The position numbers were made by a program, and so were the translations under genes. This document shows positions 25,655 through 35,688 of a DNA stretch of 64,000 bases, piece after piece. Numbering within the stretch: the first letter of the stretch is position 1; each line of letters opens with the position of its first letter. Source of the DNA: Pseudomonas sp. 8AS (GTDB lineage: Bacteria > Pseudomonadota > Gammaproteobacteria > Pseudomonadales > Pseudomonadaceae); assembly GCF_902506505.1 (NCBI RefSeq), contig NZ_LR733406.1, positions 1,946,117 through 2,010,116 of the forward strand, read 5' to 3'. The notes under the pieces were generated by a model. It ran no database searches, was not told the origin of the DNA, and saw nothing but the letters and a program-made list of their open reading frames with translations.

Positions 25655-27079
25655 ATGGCAGGTATTTCCGGATTAGGTTCGGGCATCGATATCGACAGCA
25701 TTGTCGGGGCGATGGTCAACGCCCAGAAAGCGCCGAAGGAAGCACAGCTGGCGCGCCTGGAAAAGACCACCACTACCAAGTTTTCTGCGCTGGGTCAGCT
25801 CAAGGGTGCGCTCAGTGAACTGCAAACGGCGCTCAAGGGCCTGAATGACGCCAGCCTGTTCCAGAAACGCAGTGCCAGTTCTGCCGACAGCTCGCGCCTG
25901 AGTGCCACGGCCAGCAAGGATGCCGTGGCGGGCAGCTACCAGGTGCAGGTCAAGAATCTGGCCAGTAGCAGCAAGGTGGCCAGTGCCGCCGTCGCGGGGG
26001 CGGCGAGCGCCACGTTCGATGCCGGCCAGCTGACGGTTGCGCTGGGTGGTACCAGCCTCGGCGTGGTTGATATCGCCCAGGGCGCCACGCTGCAGGATGT
26101 GGCCGAAGCCATCAATGCCAAGGTTGCCAGCAAAGGTGTTGCGGCGACCGTGGTCAACAATCCGCAAACGGGCACAGCGCGGCTGGTGCTCAGCTCCGAC
26201 AGGACGGGCGCAGGCCAGACGGTGGCGCTGGAGGCGACTAGCATGAGCGCAGGCGCCAGCATTGACCTGAGCACGCTGAATGTTGCTGTCGGAGTCGGTG
26301 AGCTAGCTTCGGCGGGCAGCGGTGCGGGCTTTATCAGTCAGGCCAAGAACGCGGAACTCGAGATTGATGGCATTGCCCTGAGCTCCAGCAGCAATAGCGT
26401 CAGCGATGCCATTTCCGGCGTGACCCTTAGCCTGCTCAAGGCGGAAGTAGGGGTAAACACCAAGGTCACGGTGGCGATCGACAAGTCGGCCGTGACCTCG
26501 GGCATCAAGAAATTCGTTGATACCTATAACAAACTGATAACCACCAGCAATGAACTGACCGCCGTGACGCCGGTCGGTGTGGGCAAGGCACCTGTGGTAG
26601 GTGGTCTGGTCGGCGATTCCTCGGTGCGCTCGGTGCTGTCTGGCTTGCGCGGCGAGCTGGTCGAATATGCCGGTCAGGATAGCATTCGCGTCTTGGCCGA
26701 GCTGGGTGTGACCACGCAGAAAGATGGCACGCTGAAGATCGATGACAGCAAGCTCACCACGGCCCTGAGCGACAATTATGAGGCGGTGGCCAGTTACCTC
26801 CTTGGCGAGAAGGGCTTGATGAGCCGCCTCAATGACAAGATCGATGGTTACGTCAAAAGCGGCGGCATCCTGCAGCAGCGTATGGATGGCTTGCAGGGCA
26901 CCTTGAAGGCGGTTGGCGAACAGCGCGAGGCTTTGGGTCGCCGGATCGAGCAGGTGCAGGCACGCCTGTATGCGCAGTTCCAGGCCATGGATTCGCTGGT
27001 CGGCCAGCTGAACCAGACCGGCGAACGCTTAACCCAGGCGCTGGGCAGTTTGCCTGGCGTGGTGAAGAAGGATTCCTAA
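25655..27079 (+). CDS. fliD: Flagellar filament cap protein FliD (HAP2)
   Basis: This 474-residue protein caps the filament and helps insert flagellin; in pseudomonads it also acts as a mucin adhesin. It begins MAGISGLGSGIDIDSIVGAM, the FliD N-terminal signature, with D0/D1 coiled-coil ends and a variable centre rich in Ala, Ser and Val. The C-terminal region (QRMDGLQGTLKAVGEQREAL and QFQAMDSLVGQLNQTGERL) is the FliD C-terminal domain. GAGGTGAGGG precedes the ATG. Confidence 0.95.
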   Translation: MAGISGLGSGIDIDSIVGAMVNAQKAPKEAQLARLEKTTTTKFSALGQLKGALSELQTALKGLNDASLFQKRSASSADSSRLSATASKDAVAGSYQVQVKNLASSSKVASAAVAGAASATFDAGQLTVALGGTSLGVVDIAQGATLQDVAEAINAKVASKGVAATVVNNPQTGTARLVLSSDRTGAGQTVALEATSMSAGASIDLSTLNVAVGVGELASAGSGAGFISQAKNAELEIDGIALSSSSNSVSDAISGVTLSLLKAEVGVNTKVTVAIDKSAVTSGIKKFVDTYNKLITTSNELTAVTPVGVGKAPVVGGLVGDSSVRSVLSGLRGELVEYAGQDSIRVLAELGVTTQKDGTLKIDDSKLTTALSDNYEAVASYLLGEKGLMSRLNDKIDGYVKSGGILQQRMDGLQGTLKAVGEQREALGRRIEQVQARLYAQFQAMDSLVGQLNQTGERLTQALGSLPGVVKKDS

Positions 27080-27082
27080 TCA

Positions 27083-27475
27083 ATGACCAAGAAGCCGATC
27101 GATACCTATAAGCAGGTGACCACTAGCCAGGAGGTTTCCCCTTATCAAACCGTGCGGCTCTTGCTGGAGGGGGCCTACAATCGCCTGACTCTGGCGCGGC
27201 AGGCGCAGCAGGGGGGCAATGTCGAGGTTCGCGGGCTTGCAGTCAGCTCCAGTCTGACCATTCTCGGCGTGCTGCAGGCCAGTCTCGACAAGGAGCAGGG
27301 CGGCGAAATCGCAGAAAATCTCGATGCACTGTACGACTACATGGTGCGCCGACTGGCAGGGGTTGCATTGGAAAGTACGCCGCGCAGTCTCGATGAGGTG
27401 ATTGGCCTGTTGTCGCGGATACGCGAGGCCTGGGAGGCCATCGGTCCCGAAGTGGAGCCCGCAAACGGCGCGTAA
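27083..27475 (+). CDS. fliS: FliS-family flagellar export chaperone, first copy
   Basis: This 130-residue all-helical protein has FliS features: [35 protein letters not shown] and [17 protein letters not shown]. FliS binds the flagellin C-terminus and prevents early polymerisation. It starts 3 bases after fliD. It differs markedly from the second copy at 27545, so the two probably have distinct clients or strengths. Confidence 0.88.
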   Translation: MTKKPIDTYKQVTTSQEVSPYQTVRLLLEGAYNRLTLARQAQQGGNVEVRGLAVSSSLTILGVLQASLDKEQGGEIAENLDALYDYMVRRLAGVALESTPRSLDEVIGLLSRIREAWEAIGPEVEPANGA

Positions 27476-27480
27476 TGGGT

Positions 27481-27507
27481 TAAAGCTTCGCCGGCCGCTG
27501 CCGATAC
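27481..27507 (+). promoter_or_regulatory. FliA (sigma-28) promoter between the two fliS genes
   Basis: TAAAGCTT, 11 bases, GCCGATAC matches the fliC promoter in -35 sequence and spacing, with one change in the last base. It lies 38 bases before the second fliS ATG, so that copy can be made with flagellin. Confidence 0.8.
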
Positions 27508-27544
27508 AAATACTGTATCCAGGCAATGACTTAGCGGAGCAATC

Positions 27545-27925
27545 ATGAACGCAATGGCAGCCCTCAAGCAGTATCAGAACGTCAATACCAATGCCCAAGT
27601 TAGCGATGCCACCCCGCATCGTCTGATCCAGATGTTGATGGAGGGTGGTTTGACTCGCCTGGCCCAGGCCAAGGGCGCCATGCAGTACGGCCAAGTGGCG
27701 AGCAAGGGCGAGTCGATCAGCAAGGCGATTGGCATCATTGGCGGCCTGCGCGGCGGGCTGGACCTTGCCAAGGGTGGCGAAATCGCGGAAAACCTGGATC
27801 GACTCTATGAGTACATGGTGTCCCGCCTGCTCAAGGCCAATCGGGACAATGATGTGGCGCTGATCGATGAAGTGGCCGGCCTGCTGCGTAATGTGAAATC
27901 CGGTTGGGATGCCATCAGTCACTGA
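27545..27925 (+). CDS. fliS: FliS-family flagellin export chaperone, second copy
   Basis: This 126-residue protein has the canonical FliS layout: MNAMAALKQYQNVNTNAQVS, then DATPHRLIQMLMEGGLTRLA, and later EIAENLDRLYEYMVSRLLKA. It is closer to typical FliS than the first copy. A FliA promoter just upstream couples it to flagellin expression. GCGGAG precedes the ATG. Confidence 0.92.
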   Translation: MNAMAALKQYQNVNTNAQVSDATPHRLIQMLMEGGLTRLAQAKGAMQYGQVASKGESISKAIGIIGGLRGGLDLAKGGEIAENLDRLYEYMVSRLLKANRDNDVALIDEVAGLLRNVKSGWDAISH

Positions 27926-27954
27926 TGCATATCGTCAGCCGAGAGGGGAATCTC

Positions 27955-28251
27955 ATGAGTTCATCCGTACAACGTCTGGAAGCCACCGGCAGTGCCCTGC
28001 GCGATGCCCTGGCCCGGCAGGACTGGGCGGCCATCGGCGAGCTGGATGCACAGTGCCGGCAGGCCGTCGACGACGCCATGGTCGAGGCCGTACGCGATGA
28101 AGGCGTGCTGCGTGAACGCATGCAGGAATTGCTCGACCTCTATCGAGAGCTGGTGACCATGTGCCAGGCCGAGCAACGCCGCCTGGCCGGTGAGCTGGTG
28201 CAGCTGAACCAGTCGCAGCAGGGCGCCAAGGTCTACCAACTGTTCACCTGA
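27955..28251 (+). CDS. FliT/FleP-like flagellar chaperone
   Basis: This 98-residue helical, Gln- and Glu-rich protein follows fliS and precedes fleQ, the place of the fleP/fliT-like gene in pseudomonads. FliT proteins are export chaperones for the cap protein FliD; P. aeruginosa FleP was linked to pilus length. The ATG at 27955 has GAGAGGGGAA upstream. The assignment rests on length, helix content and position. Confidence 0.75.
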   Translation: MSSSVQRLEATGSALRDALARQDWAAIGELDAQCRQAVDDAMVEAVRDEGVLRERMQELLDLYRELVTMCQAEQRRLAGELVQLNQSQQGAKVYQLFT

Positions 28252-28286
28252 GTTCGACTTCGGCGACCCGAGTCGAACGCGTTTTT
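28252..28286 (+). terminator. Rho-independent terminator after the fliD-fliS-fliT operon
   Basis: GTTCGACT(T)CGG and CCGAGTCGAAC pair into an 11-bp stem with one bulge and a CGAC loop, followed by GCGTTTTT. The stem begins immediately after the fliT-like stop codon. Confidence 0.85.
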
Positions 28287-28339
28287 GCCCTTCATTCTGA
28301 TTTTCCTCGCGAATACGCAAGAAAAATCACGTCATTAAA

Positions 28340-28368
28340 TTGACTCGCGCCTTGTTTTTGACTTTACT
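28340..28368 (+). promoter_or_regulatory. Candidate sigma-70 promoter of fleQ
   Basis: TTGACT, 17 bases, TTTACT lies about 76 bases before the fleQ ATG. fleQ is known to be RpoD-dependent in P. aeruginosa. No sigma-54 or FliA motif was seen in this interval. Confidence 0.5.
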
Positions 28369-28444
28369 AGTGGCCAATTGCCGGTGTTGCCTGCTGCAGT
28401 GGCAGGCAATTTCATTTCCAGCTCGCGAGTCAGAACCTAACAAG

Positions 28445-29917
<1,473 letters not shown>

Positions 29918-29929
29918 GGGTGAGCCTTT

Positions 29930-29990
29930 TCGCCAGCAAGCTGGCTCCTACAAGTGAACATTGCGTCTGTAGGAGCCAGCTTGCTGGCGA
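29930..29990. repeat. REPIN 1 (inverted REP pair) left of the RAYT gene
   Basis: Two 22-base arms (29930-29951 and 29969-29990) are perfect reverse complements. They start TCGCCAGCAAGC and end GCTTGCTGGCGA with GTAGGAGCCAGC inside, the typical Pseudomonas REP. A 17-base loop separates them. It differs from REPIN 2 at one base in the loop and at the end of the right arm. Confidence 0.92.
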
Positions 29991-30013
29991 TTGTTGGGCA
30001 AGGAGAGCCTGGA

Positions 30014-30481
30014 ATGGAGTCCATGCATCAACCTCCCGGCAGCCACGCGCTGCGCAAGGGACGGTATTCCGAAGCCGGTCGAATTTATCTCCTGAGCAGT
30101 GTCACGCAAAACCGAGTTCCTGTATTTGCAGACTGGCGCCTGGGGCGCCTGCTGGTCCGCGAAATGCGTTTGTTGCATGACGATGGAAGAGTGAATTCCT
30201 TGGCCTGGGTGATCATGCCCGATCATTTGCACTGGCTGATCGAACTTCAGCAGTTGTCCCTCGATAAGCTCATGCGACAGCTCAATTCGCGCAGCGCGAT
30301 TGCGATCAATAGAGCCTGTGGCGGGCAGGGCAGGTTATGGCAGAAAGGTTTCCACGATCATGCATTGCGCCGCGATGAAGATATTCAGGCGGTGGCTCGG
30401 TATGTGATAGCCAACCCGTTGCGTGCCGGGCTGGTGAGGCGGGTTGGGGACTATCCGCTGTGGGATGCCGTCTGGTTGTAA
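30014..30481 (+). CDS. REP-associated tyrosine transposase (RAYT, IS200/Y1 family)
   Basis: This 155-residue protein has the Y1/HUH nuclease signature: the HUH pair in MPDHLHWLIEL (His71, His73) and the nucleophile Tyr130 in AVARYVIANPLRAGLV. RAYTs process single-stranded REP hairpins and are thought to spread or maintain REPINs. AGGAG lies 8 bases before the ATG at 30014. It is flanked by two REPINs in the same orientation, the usual RAYT arrangement. All catalytic residues are present, so it looks intact. Confidence 0.92.
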   Translation: MESMHQPPGSHALRKGRYSEAGRIYLLSSVTQNRVPVFADWRLGRLLVREMRLLHDDGRVNSLAWVIMPDHLHWLIELQQLSLDKLMRQLNSRSAIAINRACGGQGRLWQKGFHDHALRRDEDIQAVARYVIANPLRAGLVRRVGDYPLWDAVWL

Positions 30482-30498
30482 CCGTCTTGACGGCCCTT

Positions 30499-30557
30499 TC
30501 GCCAGCAAGCTGGCTCCTACAAGTGAACACTGCGTCTGTAGGAGCCAGCTTGCTGGC
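30499..30557. repeat. REPIN 2 (inverted REP pair) right of the RAYT gene
   Basis: The arms (30499-30520 and 30538-30557) and 17-base loop repeat REPIN 1 almost exactly in the same orientation. One loop base differs (C for T), and the last two bases of the right arm read AA instead of GA. Confidence 0.92.
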
Positions 30558-30629
30558 AAACCGAGCCGGAGCTTTGACGCTAGCTCCGGCTTTATTTTTT
30601 AAGTGATTGATTAATAGCGTTATTTTTTT

Positions 30630-30645
30630 AGGCACGGGTATTGCT
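30630..30645 (+). promoter_or_regulatory. Sigma-54 promoter of fleSR
   Basis: AGGCAC-GGGTA-TTGCT has the invariant GG and GC with correct spacing and lies 53 bases before the fleS ATG. In P. aeruginosa fleSR is a FleQ/RpoN class II operon, consistent with this motif. Confidence 0.82.
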
Positions 30646-30697
30646 AAGACTCTTCTGACTGACCGTCTGCTGACGGTCTGCCCAGTGAGAGAAGAGC

Positions 30698-31912
30698 ATG
30701 AGCCAGGCCGCCCAACAGCCGCAAATCCCGCAATCCGTAGCCCCGGCACCCGTCGAGCCAGCCAGCCGCGCGAGTCTGGAGCAGGCGTTTGAGCTGTTCA
30801 ACCAGATGTCGACCCAGCTCACGGCCTCCTACAGCATGCTCGAGGCCCGGGTCACCGAGCTCAAGGGCCAGCTGGCGCTGGTCAGCGCCCAGCGCATGCA
30901 GGAGCTGGCGGAGAAGGAGCGCCTGGCCCATCGCCTGCAGAGCCTGCTCGACCTGCTGCCGGGCGGCGTCATCGTCATCGATGGCCAGGGCGTGGTGCGC
31001 GAAGCCAATCCGGTGGCGCGCAACCTGCTGGTCAAGCCGCTGGTCGGCATGCTCTGGCGCGAAGTCATCCAGCGCAGTTTTGCCCCGCGCGAGGATGACG
31101 GCCATGAAATTTCCCTCAAGGATGGCCGTCGGCTGTCCATCGCCACCCGTTCGCTGCATGGTGAGCCGGGGCAGCTGGTATTGCTCACCGACCTGACGGA
31201 AACCCGTCGCCTGCAGGATCAGCTGTCGCGCCATGAGCGCCTGTCGGCCCTGGGACGCATGGTCGCCTCGCTGGCCCACCAGATCCGCACGCCGCTGTCG
31301 GCGGCCCTGCTGTATGCCAGTCACCTGGCCGAACAGGCGCTGCCGCTGGAGCAGCAGCAGCGTTTCGCCGGGCGCCTGAAGGAGCGCCTGCATGAGCTGG
31401 AGCACCAGGTGCGCGACATGCTGGTGTTTGCCCGGGGCGAGCTGCCCCTGCCGGATCGCCTCGCCCCGGCGGCGCTGTTCGATGCGCTGCGCAGCGCGGC
31501 CGAGTCGCATGTACAGGGCCTGAACGTGCGCTGGCAGTGCGATGCCCGCGGCGGCGAGCTGCTGTGCAACCGCGACACCCTGGTCGGCACCGTGCTCAAC
31601 CTGATCGAGAACTCGATCCAGGCCGCCGGTCGCGAGGCGCGCCTGAAGGTCCATCTGTATGCGCGCGGCAACAGCCTGCGCCTGTGCGTCAGCGACAACG
31701 GCCAGGGCATCGCCCCGGATACCCTGGCGCGCCTCGGCGAGCCTTTCTTCACCACCAAGACCACCGGCACCGGCCTCGGCCTCGCCGTGGTCCAGGCGGT
31801 GGCGCGCGCCCACCAGGGCGAACTGCAGCTGCGCTCGCGCGTCGGCCGCGGCACCTGCGCCACCCTCGTTCTGCCGCTGCTTCCCGCGGTGCCATCGGTT
31901 AATCAGGAGTAA
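30698..31912 (+). CDS. fleS: Flagellar sensor histidine kinase FleS
   Basis: FleS phosphorylates FleR to switch on class III flagellar genes. The 404-residue protein has a PAS-like domain (about 75-165; LLPGGVIVIDGQGVVREANP), a HisKA helix with His194 in ASLAHQIRTPLSAAL and a HATPase domain with LIENSIQAA (N box), DNGQGI and TGTGLGLAV. It has no membrane segments, as known for cytoplasmic FleS. It begins with MSQAAQQPQIPQSVAPAPVE, a Pro/Ala-rich leader. fleR follows after 4 bases. Confidence 0.95.
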   Translation: MSQAAQQPQIPQSVAPAPVEPASRASLEQAFELFNQMSTQLTASYSMLEARVTELKGQLALVSAQRMQELAEKERLAHRLQSLLDLLPGGVIVIDGQGVVREANPVARNLLVKPLVGMLWREVIQRSFAPREDDGHEISLKDGRRLSIATRSLHGEPGQLVLLTDLTETRRLQDQLSRHERLSALGRMVASLAHQIRTPLSAALLYASHLAEQALPLEQQQRFAGRLKERLHELEHQVRDMLVFARGELPLPDRLAPAALFDALRSAAESHVQGLNVRWQCDARGGELLCNRDTLVGTVLNLIENSIQAAGREARLKVHLYARGNSLRLCVSDNGQGIAPDTLARLGEPFFTTKTTGTGLGLAVVQAVARAHQGELQLRSRVGRGTCATLVLPLLPAVPSVNQE

Positions 31913-31916
31913 CGCC

Positions 31917-33329
31917 ATGACTGCCAAGATTCTGCTGGTCGAAGACGACCGCGCCCTGCGTGAGGCACTGGCCGACACCCTGCTGCTCGGCGGGCACGAG
32001 TTGCGTGCGGTGGAGTGTGCCGAGGACGCGCTGCTGGCGCTGACCGAGGAGGCCTTCAGTCTGGTGGTCAGCGACGTCAACATGCCGGGCATGGATGGCC
32101 ATCAGTTGCTCGGGCTGATCCGTTCGCGCTACCCGCAGCTGCCGGTGCTGCTGATGACCGCCTACGGCGCCGTGGAGCGGGCCGTGGATGCGATCCGTCA
32201 GGGCGCCGCCGATTACCTGGTCAAGCCGTTCGAGCCCAGGGCCCTGCTCGATCTGGTGGCCCGCCACGCTCTCGGCCGCCTCGGCGCGGCCGAGCAGGAC
32301 GGCCCGGTGGCCTGCGAACCGGCCAGCCTGCAGCTGCTGGAGCTGGCCGCGCGGGTGGCGCGCAGCGATTCCACCGTGTTGATTTCCGGCGAGTCGGGTA
32401 CCGGCAAGGAGGTGCTGGCGCGCTATATCCACCAGCAGTCGCCGCGGGCCGGCAAGCCGTTCATCGCGATCAACTGCGCGGCGATTCCGGACAACATGCT
32501 CGAGGCCACCCTGTTCGGCCACGAGAAAGGCGCGTTCACCGGGGCGATTGCCGCCCAGCCGGGCAAGTTCGAACTGGCCGAGGGCGGCACCATCCTCCTC
32601 GACGAGATCTCCGAGATGCCCATGGCCCTGCAGGCCAAGCTCCTGCGCGTGCTGCAGGAGCGCGAGGTGGAGCGGGTCGGCGCGCGCAAGCCGATCAGCC
32701 TGGATATCCGCGTGCTGGCCACCACCAACCGCGACCTGGCCGGCGAAGTGGCGGCCGGGCGTTTCCGCGAGGACCTCTACTATCGCCTGTCGGTGTTCCC
32801 GCTGGCCTGGCGTGCGCTGCGTGAACGTCCCGCCGATATTCTGCCGCTGGCCGAGCGCCTGCTGGCCAAGCACGTCAAAAAAATGAATCACGCCGCCGTG
32901 CAGCTCTCGCCCCAGGCTCGCGCCGCGCTGGTGGGTCACGGCTGGCCGGGCAACGTGCGCGAACTGGATAACGCCATCCAGCGTGCGCTGATCCTGCAGC
33001 AGGGCGGGCTGATCCAGCCCCAGGACCTGTGCCTGACCGCACCGATCGGCATGGCCGTGGCCCCGGCTGCGCCCCAGCCCTTGAGCCTGGTGCCGCCGCC
33101 GGTAGCGGCCGTCGAATCGCCGGCTGCGCCGGTGGAGGCGGGGGGCGCCCTGGGCGAGGACCTGCGCCGCCGCGAGTTCCAGGTGATCATCGACACCCTG
33201 CGTTCCGAGCGTGGCCGCCGCAAGGAGGCCGCCGAGCGCCTGGGCATCAGCCCGCGCACCCTGCGCTACAAGCTCGCGCAGATGCGCGATGCCGGCATGG
33301 ATGTCGAGGCTTACCTGTTCGCCAGTTGA
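31917..33329 (+). CDS. fleR: Flagellar response regulator FleR (sigma-54 activator)
   Basis: The ATG at 31917 follows CAGGAGTAACGCC and gives 470 residues. The receiver domain has phospho-acceptor Asp53 in VVSDVNMPGMDG. The AAA+ domain has [13 protein letters not shown] and the sigma-54 loop GAFTGAI. The C-terminus is a FIS-type helix-turn-helix (EAAERLGISPRTLRYKLAQM). FleR activates class III genes such as flgFGHIJKL. A Pro/Ala-rich linker precedes the DNA-binding domain. Confidence 0.96.
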   Translation: MTAKILLVEDDRALREALADTLLLGGHELRAVECAEDALLALTEEAFSLVVSDVNMPGMDGHQLLGLIRSRYPQLPVLLMTAYGAVERAVDAIRQGAADYLVKPFEPRALLDLVARHALGRLGAAEQDGPVACEPASLQLLELAARVARSDSTVLISGESGTGKEVLARYIHQQSPRAGKPFIAINCAAIPDNMLEATLFGHEKGAFTGAIAAQPGKFELAEGGTILLDEISEMPMALQAKLLRVLQEREVERVGARKPISLDIRVLATTNRDLAGEVAAGRFREDLYYRLSVFPLAWRALRERPADILPLAERLLAKHVKKMNHAAVQLSPQARAALVGHGWPGNVRELDNAIQRALILQQGGLIQPQDLCLTAPIGMAVAPAAPQPLSLVPPPVAAVESPAAPVEAGGALGEDLRRREFQVIIDTLRSERGRRKEAAERLGISPRTLRYKLAQMRDAGMDVEAYLFAS

Positions 33330-33343
33330 TCTCGGCGGAGCCC

Positions 33344-33415
33344 GTAGGATGGGTTGAGCGAAGCGATAGCCATCGGGCAGATTGATGGGTTACGCCTGCG
33401 GCTAACCCATCCTAC
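33344..33415. repeat. Palindromic intergenic repeat after fleR
   Basis: GTAGGATGGGTT (33344-33355) and AACCCATCCTAC (33404-33415) are perfect reverse complements around a 48-base interior that contains a second copy of GATGGGTTACGCC and of AGCGAAGCGATAG. This GTAGGATGGGTT type is a common dispersed repeat in Pseudomonas, by memory. Confidence 0.7.
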
Positions 33416-33446
33416 GGTCTGAACGCCACACGCTAGCCCTCTCTTT

Positions 33447-33475
33447 GGCCCGCCCTGTGCGGGCCTGCGTTTTTT
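33447..33475 (+). terminator. Rho-independent terminator of fleSR
   Basis: GGCCCGC, 5-base loop, GCGGGCC, then TGCG and six T bases. The end of the T-run overlaps the first base of the sigma-54 promoter of fliE. Confidence 0.85.
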
Positions 33476-33490
33476 GGCACCCTTGTTGCT
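33475..33490 (+). promoter_or_regulatory. Sigma-54 promoter of fliE operon
   Basis: TGGCAC-CCTTG-TTGCT is an exact match to the RpoN core with canonical spacing, 57 bases before the fliE ATG. fliEFGHIJ is a known FleQ/RpoN class II operon in P. aeruginosa. Confidence 0.88.
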
Positions 33491-33547
33491 AGTACCTCTG
33501 TACAGAGCCGCGTAGCGTCAAAAAACCGCGGCCGTCGGAGAACGATC

Positions 33548-33880
33548 ATGAGTCAAGGTGTCGAGTTCAATCGCCTGATGTTGGAAATGCGCTCCATGCA
33601 GATGGAGGCCATGGCCAAGCAGAAGCCGCCTGTCGCCAGCGTGGCGGAGCCGGGAGCGCCCAGCTTCGCCGACATGCTCGGCCAGGCCGTGGGCAAGGTG
33701 AACGAGACCCAGCAGGCCTCGACGCAGCTGGCCAACGCCTTCGAGATGGGCCAGGGCGGCGTCGACATCACCGATGTGATGATCGCCTCGCAGAAGGCCA
33801 GCGTCTCCTTTCAGGCCATGACCCAGGTGCGCAACAAGCTGGTCCAGGCCTACCAAGACATCATGCAGATGCCGGTCTAA
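33548..33880 (+). CDS. fliE: Flagellar hook-basal body protein FliE
   Basis: FliE links the MS ring to the rod and is one of the first exported parts. The 110-residue product ends with the family motif [20 protein letters not shown] followed by [23 protein letters not shown] precedes the ATG. The length is typical. It starts the fliEFGHIJ operon. Confidence 0.95.
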   Translation: MSQGVEFNRLMLEMRSMQMEAMAKQKPPVASVAEPGAPSFADMLGQAVGKVNETQQASTQLANAFEMGQGGVDITDVMIASQKASVSFQAMTQVRNKLVQAYQDIMQMPV

Positions 33881-33897
33881 CGGGGTGGAGTTGAGTC

Positions 33898-35688
33898 ATG
33901 GCTGAAGCAGTCGCTGCAAACGTACCCGCCACCACCTCGGCGGCCGAAACGAAGAAACCGCTGTTCGGCTTGTCGTTTCTGGAAAACCTCTCCGACATGT
34001 CCATGCTGCGGCAGATCGGCCTGCTGGTCGGCCTGGCCGCCAGCGTGGCGATCGGCTTCGCCGTGGTGCTCTGGTCGCAGCAGCCGGACTACCGGCCGCT
34101 GTACGGCAGCCTGGCGGGCATGGACACCAATCAGGTGGTCGAGGCTCTGGCCGCCGCCGATATCGCCTACACCATCGAACCGAATTCCGGCGCCCTGCTG
34201 GTCAAGTCGGAAGACTACGGCCGCGCGCAGATGAAACTGGCCAGCGCCGGCGTGACGCCGCGCGACGGCAACGTCGGCTTCGAGATCCTCGACCAGGAAC
34301 AGGGCCTGGGCACCAGCCAGTTCATGGAGGCCACCCGCTACCGCCGCGGCCTGGAAGGCGAGCTGGCACGCACCATCTCCAGCCTGAACAACGTCAAGGC
34401 CGCCCGCGTGCACCTGGCCATCCCGAAGAGCTCGGTGTTCGTTCGCGACGAGCGCAAGCCCAGCGCCTCGGTGCTGGTCGAGCTGTATCCGGGCCGCGCC
34501 CTGGAACCGAGCCAGGTGATGGCCATCGTCAATCTGGTCGCCACCAGCGTGCCGGAGCTGACCAAGTCGCAGATCACCGTGGTCGACCAGAAGGGCAACC
34601 TGCTCTCCGACCAGCAGGAAATGTCCGAGCTGAGCATGGCCGGCAAGCAGTTCGACTACAGCCGGCGCATGGAAAGCCTGTTCACCCAGCGCGTGCACAA
34701 CATCCTGCAGCCGGTGCTGGGCAATGGCCGCTACAAGGCGGAAGTCTCCGCCGATGTCGACTTCAGCGCCGTCGAATCGACCTCGGAAATGTTCAACCCG
34801 GACCAGCCGGCGCTGCGCAGCGAGCAGCAGGTCAACGAGCAGCGCTCCAGCAGCCTGCCGCCGCAAGGCGTGCCGGGCGCCCTGAGCAACCAGCCGCCGG
34901 GCGCGGCTGCCGCTCCGCAGCAGGCGGCGCCGGCCCAGGCCGGCCCGGCCGGGCCGATCGCCGCCGGGCAGCCGCTGCTGGATGCCAATGGCCAGCAGGT
35001 CATGGACCCGGCCACCGGTCTGCCGATGCTGGCGCCGTACCCGGCCGACAAGCGCGAGCAGTCCACCCGCAACTTCGAGCTGGATCGTTCGATCAGCTAC
35101 ACCAAGCAGCAGCAGGGCCGCCTCAAGCGCCTGTCGGTGGCCGTGGTGCTGGACGACAAGGTCAGCACCAACGCCGAGACCGGCGAGGTCACCCGCACGC
35201 CCTGGGGCGCCGAGGAACTGGCGCGCTTCACCCGCCTGGTGCAGGACGCCGTGGGCTTCGACGCCAGCCGCGGCGACAGCGTCAGCGTGATCAATACCGC
35301 CTTCGTCGCCGACATCGGCGAGGAAACCATCGAGATTCCGTTCTATTCGCAGCCCTGGTTCTGGGATGTGGTCAAGCAGGTGCTGGGCGTGCTGTTCATC
35401 CTGGTGCTGGTGTTCGGCGTGCTGCGTCCGGTACTCAACAACATCACCACCGCCGGCAAGGGCGGTTCCGGGGGCGGTCGTGCCGGCGACGTCGACCTCG
35501 GCGACATGGGCGGCCTGGATGGCGAGCTGTCGGCCGACCGGGTGAGCCTCGGCGGCCCGCAAAGCATCCTGCTGCCCAGCCCGTCCGAGGGGTATGATGC
35601 GCAACTGAACGCCATCAAGAGCCTGGTGGCAGAAGATCCGGGCCGCGTGGCCCAGGTGGTGAAAGAGTGGATCAACGCCGATGAGTGA
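33898..35688 (+). CDS. fliF: Flagellar MS-ring protein FliF
   Basis: FliF forms the MS ring in the inner membrane and nucleates assembly. The 596-residue protein has two membrane helices, about residues 41-61 (IGLLVGLAASVAIGFAVVLW) and about 485-507 (DVVKQVLGVLFILVLVFGVL). The periplasmic YscJ/FliF domain contains YTIEPNSGALLVKSEDYGRA. A Pro/Ala/Gln-rich linker lies at about 320-365. The last residues contact FliG. The gene overlaps fliG by 8 bases. Confidence 0.97.
   Translation: MAEAVAANVPATTSAAETKKPLFGLSFLENLSDMSMLRQIGLLVGLAASVAIGFAVVLWSQQPDYRPLYGSLAGMDTNQVVEALAAADIAYTIEPNSGALLVKSEDYGRAQMKLASAGVTPRDGNVGFEILDQEQGLGTSQFMEATRYRRGLEGELARTISSLNNVKAARVHLAIPKSSVFVRDERKPSASVLVELYPGRALEPSQVMAIVNLVATSVPELTKSQITVVDQKGNLLSDQQEMSELSMAGKQFDYSRRMESLFTQRVHNILQPVLGNGRYKAEVSADVDFSAVESTSEMFNPDQPALRSEQQVNEQRSSSLPPQGVPGALSNQPPGAAAAPQQAAPAQAGPAGPIAAGQPLLDANGQQVMDPATGLPMLAPYPADKREQSTRNFELDRSISYTKQQQGRLKRLSVAVVLDDKVSTNAETGEVTRTPWGAEELARFTRLVQDAVGFDASRGDSVSVINTAFVADIGEETIEIPFYSQPWFWDVVKQVLGVLFILVLVFGVLRPVLNNITTAGKGGSGGGRAGDVDLGDMGGLDGELSADRVSLGGPQSILLPSPSEGYDAQLNAIKSLVAEDPGRVAQVVKEWINADE

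Noticed and set aside
29920..30180. Small forward frame across the left REPIN
   Set aside because: It is made of repeat sequence and overlaps the RAYT gene in another frame.
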